NCBI GenBank assembly: GCA_934650975.1
Contig: CAKUFW010000056.1
Location: 1 to 13,782 of the forward strand
From: an uncultured Collinsella sp.
GTDB taxonomy: Bacteria > Actinomycetota > Coriobacteriia > Coriobacteriales > Coriobacteriaceae
Length of the DNA: 13,782 bases
Direction: 5' to 3'
A model generated the notes under the pieces. The model was not told where the DNA came from, ran no database searches, and was given only the letters and a program-made list of their open reading frames with translations. Shown piece by piece: positions 12,926-13,782 of the stretch. The position numbers and the translations under genes were made by a program. Within the stretch, counting starts at the first letter, position 1. Each line of letters begins with the position of its first letter.

Positions 12926-13782
12926 ATGGCACTTGTTACCACCGAAAAGATGCTCAAGGACGCTCAGGCCGGCCACTACGCCGTCGGCGCGTTCAACGTC
13001 GAGAACCTCGAGTTTGTTATGGCTGTTCTGGCCGCTGCCGAGGAGACCAAGTCCCCCGTCATCATGCAGACCACCCCGGGCACCATCAAGACCGCTGGCC
13101 TGGATTACTTCTACGGCATGGTCAAGGCTGCCGCCGAGCGCGCTTCCGTGCCCGTCGCTCTGCACCTCGATCACGGCGATGGCTATGACCGCTGCATGCA
13201 GGCCTTCCGCACTGGCTACACCTCCGTCATGATCGACGGTTCGCACGAGTCCTTCGAGGACAACATCGCCCTGACCAAGTCCGTCGCCGACGCTGGCCGC
13301 GCCATGGGCGTGCCCGTTGAGGCCGAGCTCGGCAAGGTTGGCGGCAAGGAGGACGACGGTCCCGCGGTTGAGGGCGAGAGCCCCTACACCGATCCCGCCG
13401 AGGCCAAGGAGTTCGTCGAGCGCACTGGCTGCACCTCCCTGGCCATTGGCGTTGGCACCAGCCACGGCGTGTACACGAGCGATCCGCACATCGAGCAGTC
13501 CGTGGTCAAGGCCATCCGCGACGCCGTCGATGTGCCGCTGGTCCTGCACGGCACCTCCGGTGTGCCCGATGAGCAGGTTGCCGAGGCTGTGAAGAACGGC
13601 ATCTGCAAGGTCAACTACGCCACCGAGCTGCGTCAGGCCTACACCAAGGGCTTCATGGCCTACATGGCCGAGAACCCCGGCTGCTTCGACCCCAAGAAGC
13701 CTGCTAAGGAGGGCATGCGTGAGATTACCGAGCTGGTTAAGATCCGCATGACCAACCTCAACTCTGTGGGCAAAGCAGAGTA
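12926..13782 (+). CDS. Class II ketose-1,6-bisphosphate aldolase (tagatose- or fructose-bisphosphate aldolase)
   Basis: A zinc-dependent aldolase of the GatY/KbaY/Fba family, cleaving a ketose-1,6-bisphosphate to glyceraldehyde-3-phosphate and dihydroxyacetone phosphate. The open frame spans 285 codons and the window ends in GAG-TA, so only the last base of a probable stop codon is missing; 285 residues is the usual family length. Landmarks: AVGAFNVENLEF, VALHLDHGDGYD (first zinc His and catalytic-region Asp-His), VEAELGKVGGKEDD, GVGTSHGVY (zinc His), VLHGTSGVPDEQV (zinc His plus phosphate loop) and KVNYATELRQAY. GAGGAG lies nine bases before ATG. Lying in one cluster with lacABC, with no LacD in view, it is a good candidate for the tagatose-bisphosphate aldolase, but a glycolytic fructose-bisphosphate aldolase would look nearly the same. 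Confidence 0.9.
   Translation, partial: MALVTTEKMLKDAQAGHYAVGAFNVENLEFVMAVLAAAEETKSPVIMQTTPGTIKTAGLDYFYGMVKAAAERASVPVALHLDHGDGYDRCMQAFRTGYTSVMIDGSHESFEDNIALTKSVADAGRAMGVPVEAELGKVGGKEDDGPAVEGESPYTDPAEAKEFVERTGCTSLAIGVGTSHGVYTSDPHIEQSVVKAIRDAVDVPLVLHGTSGVPDEQVAEAVKNGICKVNYATELRQAYTKGFMAYMAENPGCFDPKKPAKEGMREITELVKIRMTNLNSVGKAE

Noticed and set aside
1..13782. CRISPR array, tRNA, rRNA, riboswitch or transposase gene
   Set aside because: No regularly spaced repeat-spacer pattern, no cloverleaf or rRNA-like sequence, no known riboswitch core and no transposase motif was seen in either strand.

Overview
The window is high-GC, densely coded DNA whose gene content and style suggest an anaerobic gut actinobacterium of the Coriobacteriia, most likely Collinsella or a close relative. 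This is an inference from GC bias, GGAGG-type ribosome sites, the style of GalK and GalT, and a firmicute-like lac gene set in actinobacterial codon usage. I could not test it by search.

The theme is galactose use by two routes. Region 1 (1-2803, plus strand) has the C-terminal part of a LacI-family regulator cut by the window edge, a stand-alone PTS lactose/cellobiose-type EIIA, and an unrecognised multi-pass membrane protein. The last two each have their own terminator. Region 2 (2804-6130, plus strand) is a tagatose-6-phosphate module: lacA and lacB (galactose-6-phosphate isomerase subunits), a LacX-like aldose-1-epimerase and lacC (tagatose-6-phosphate kinase). Region 3 (6146-9060, minus strand) is a galK-galT operon of the Leloir pathway, facing lacC and ending at a strong terminator. 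Region 4 (9061-10430) is a regulatory gap with three operator-like sites, followed by a complete LacI-family regulator divergent from galK and paralogous to the one at the left edge.

Region 5 (10431-11790) holds a flavodiiron protein, probably an O2 or NO reductase, with its own promoter and a bidirectional terminator. Region 6 (11788-13782) holds a DeoR-family sugar-phosphate repressor (minus strand) divergent from a class II ketose-bisphosphate aldolase. The aldolase runs to the last base of the window, which cuts its probable stop codon.

Read together, LacAB turn galactose-6-phosphate into tagatose-6-phosphate, LacC makes tagatose-1,6-bisphosphate, and the class II aldolase could cleave it in place of the class I LacD of firmicute lac operons, which is absent here. 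GalK and GalT handle unphosphorylated galactose. Two regulatory layers can be proposed from the DNA: a LacI-type operator set (GAGTACGTTAAC, three copies) confined to the galK/lacI gap, and GTTC half-sites plus a T-rich GTTC...TTTGA element in front of the EIIA gene, lacA and the deoR/aldolase pair. No galE, sugar-specific EIIB or EIIC, or 6-phospho-beta-galactosidase is in the window. No CRISPR array, tRNA, rRNA or transposase gene was seen.
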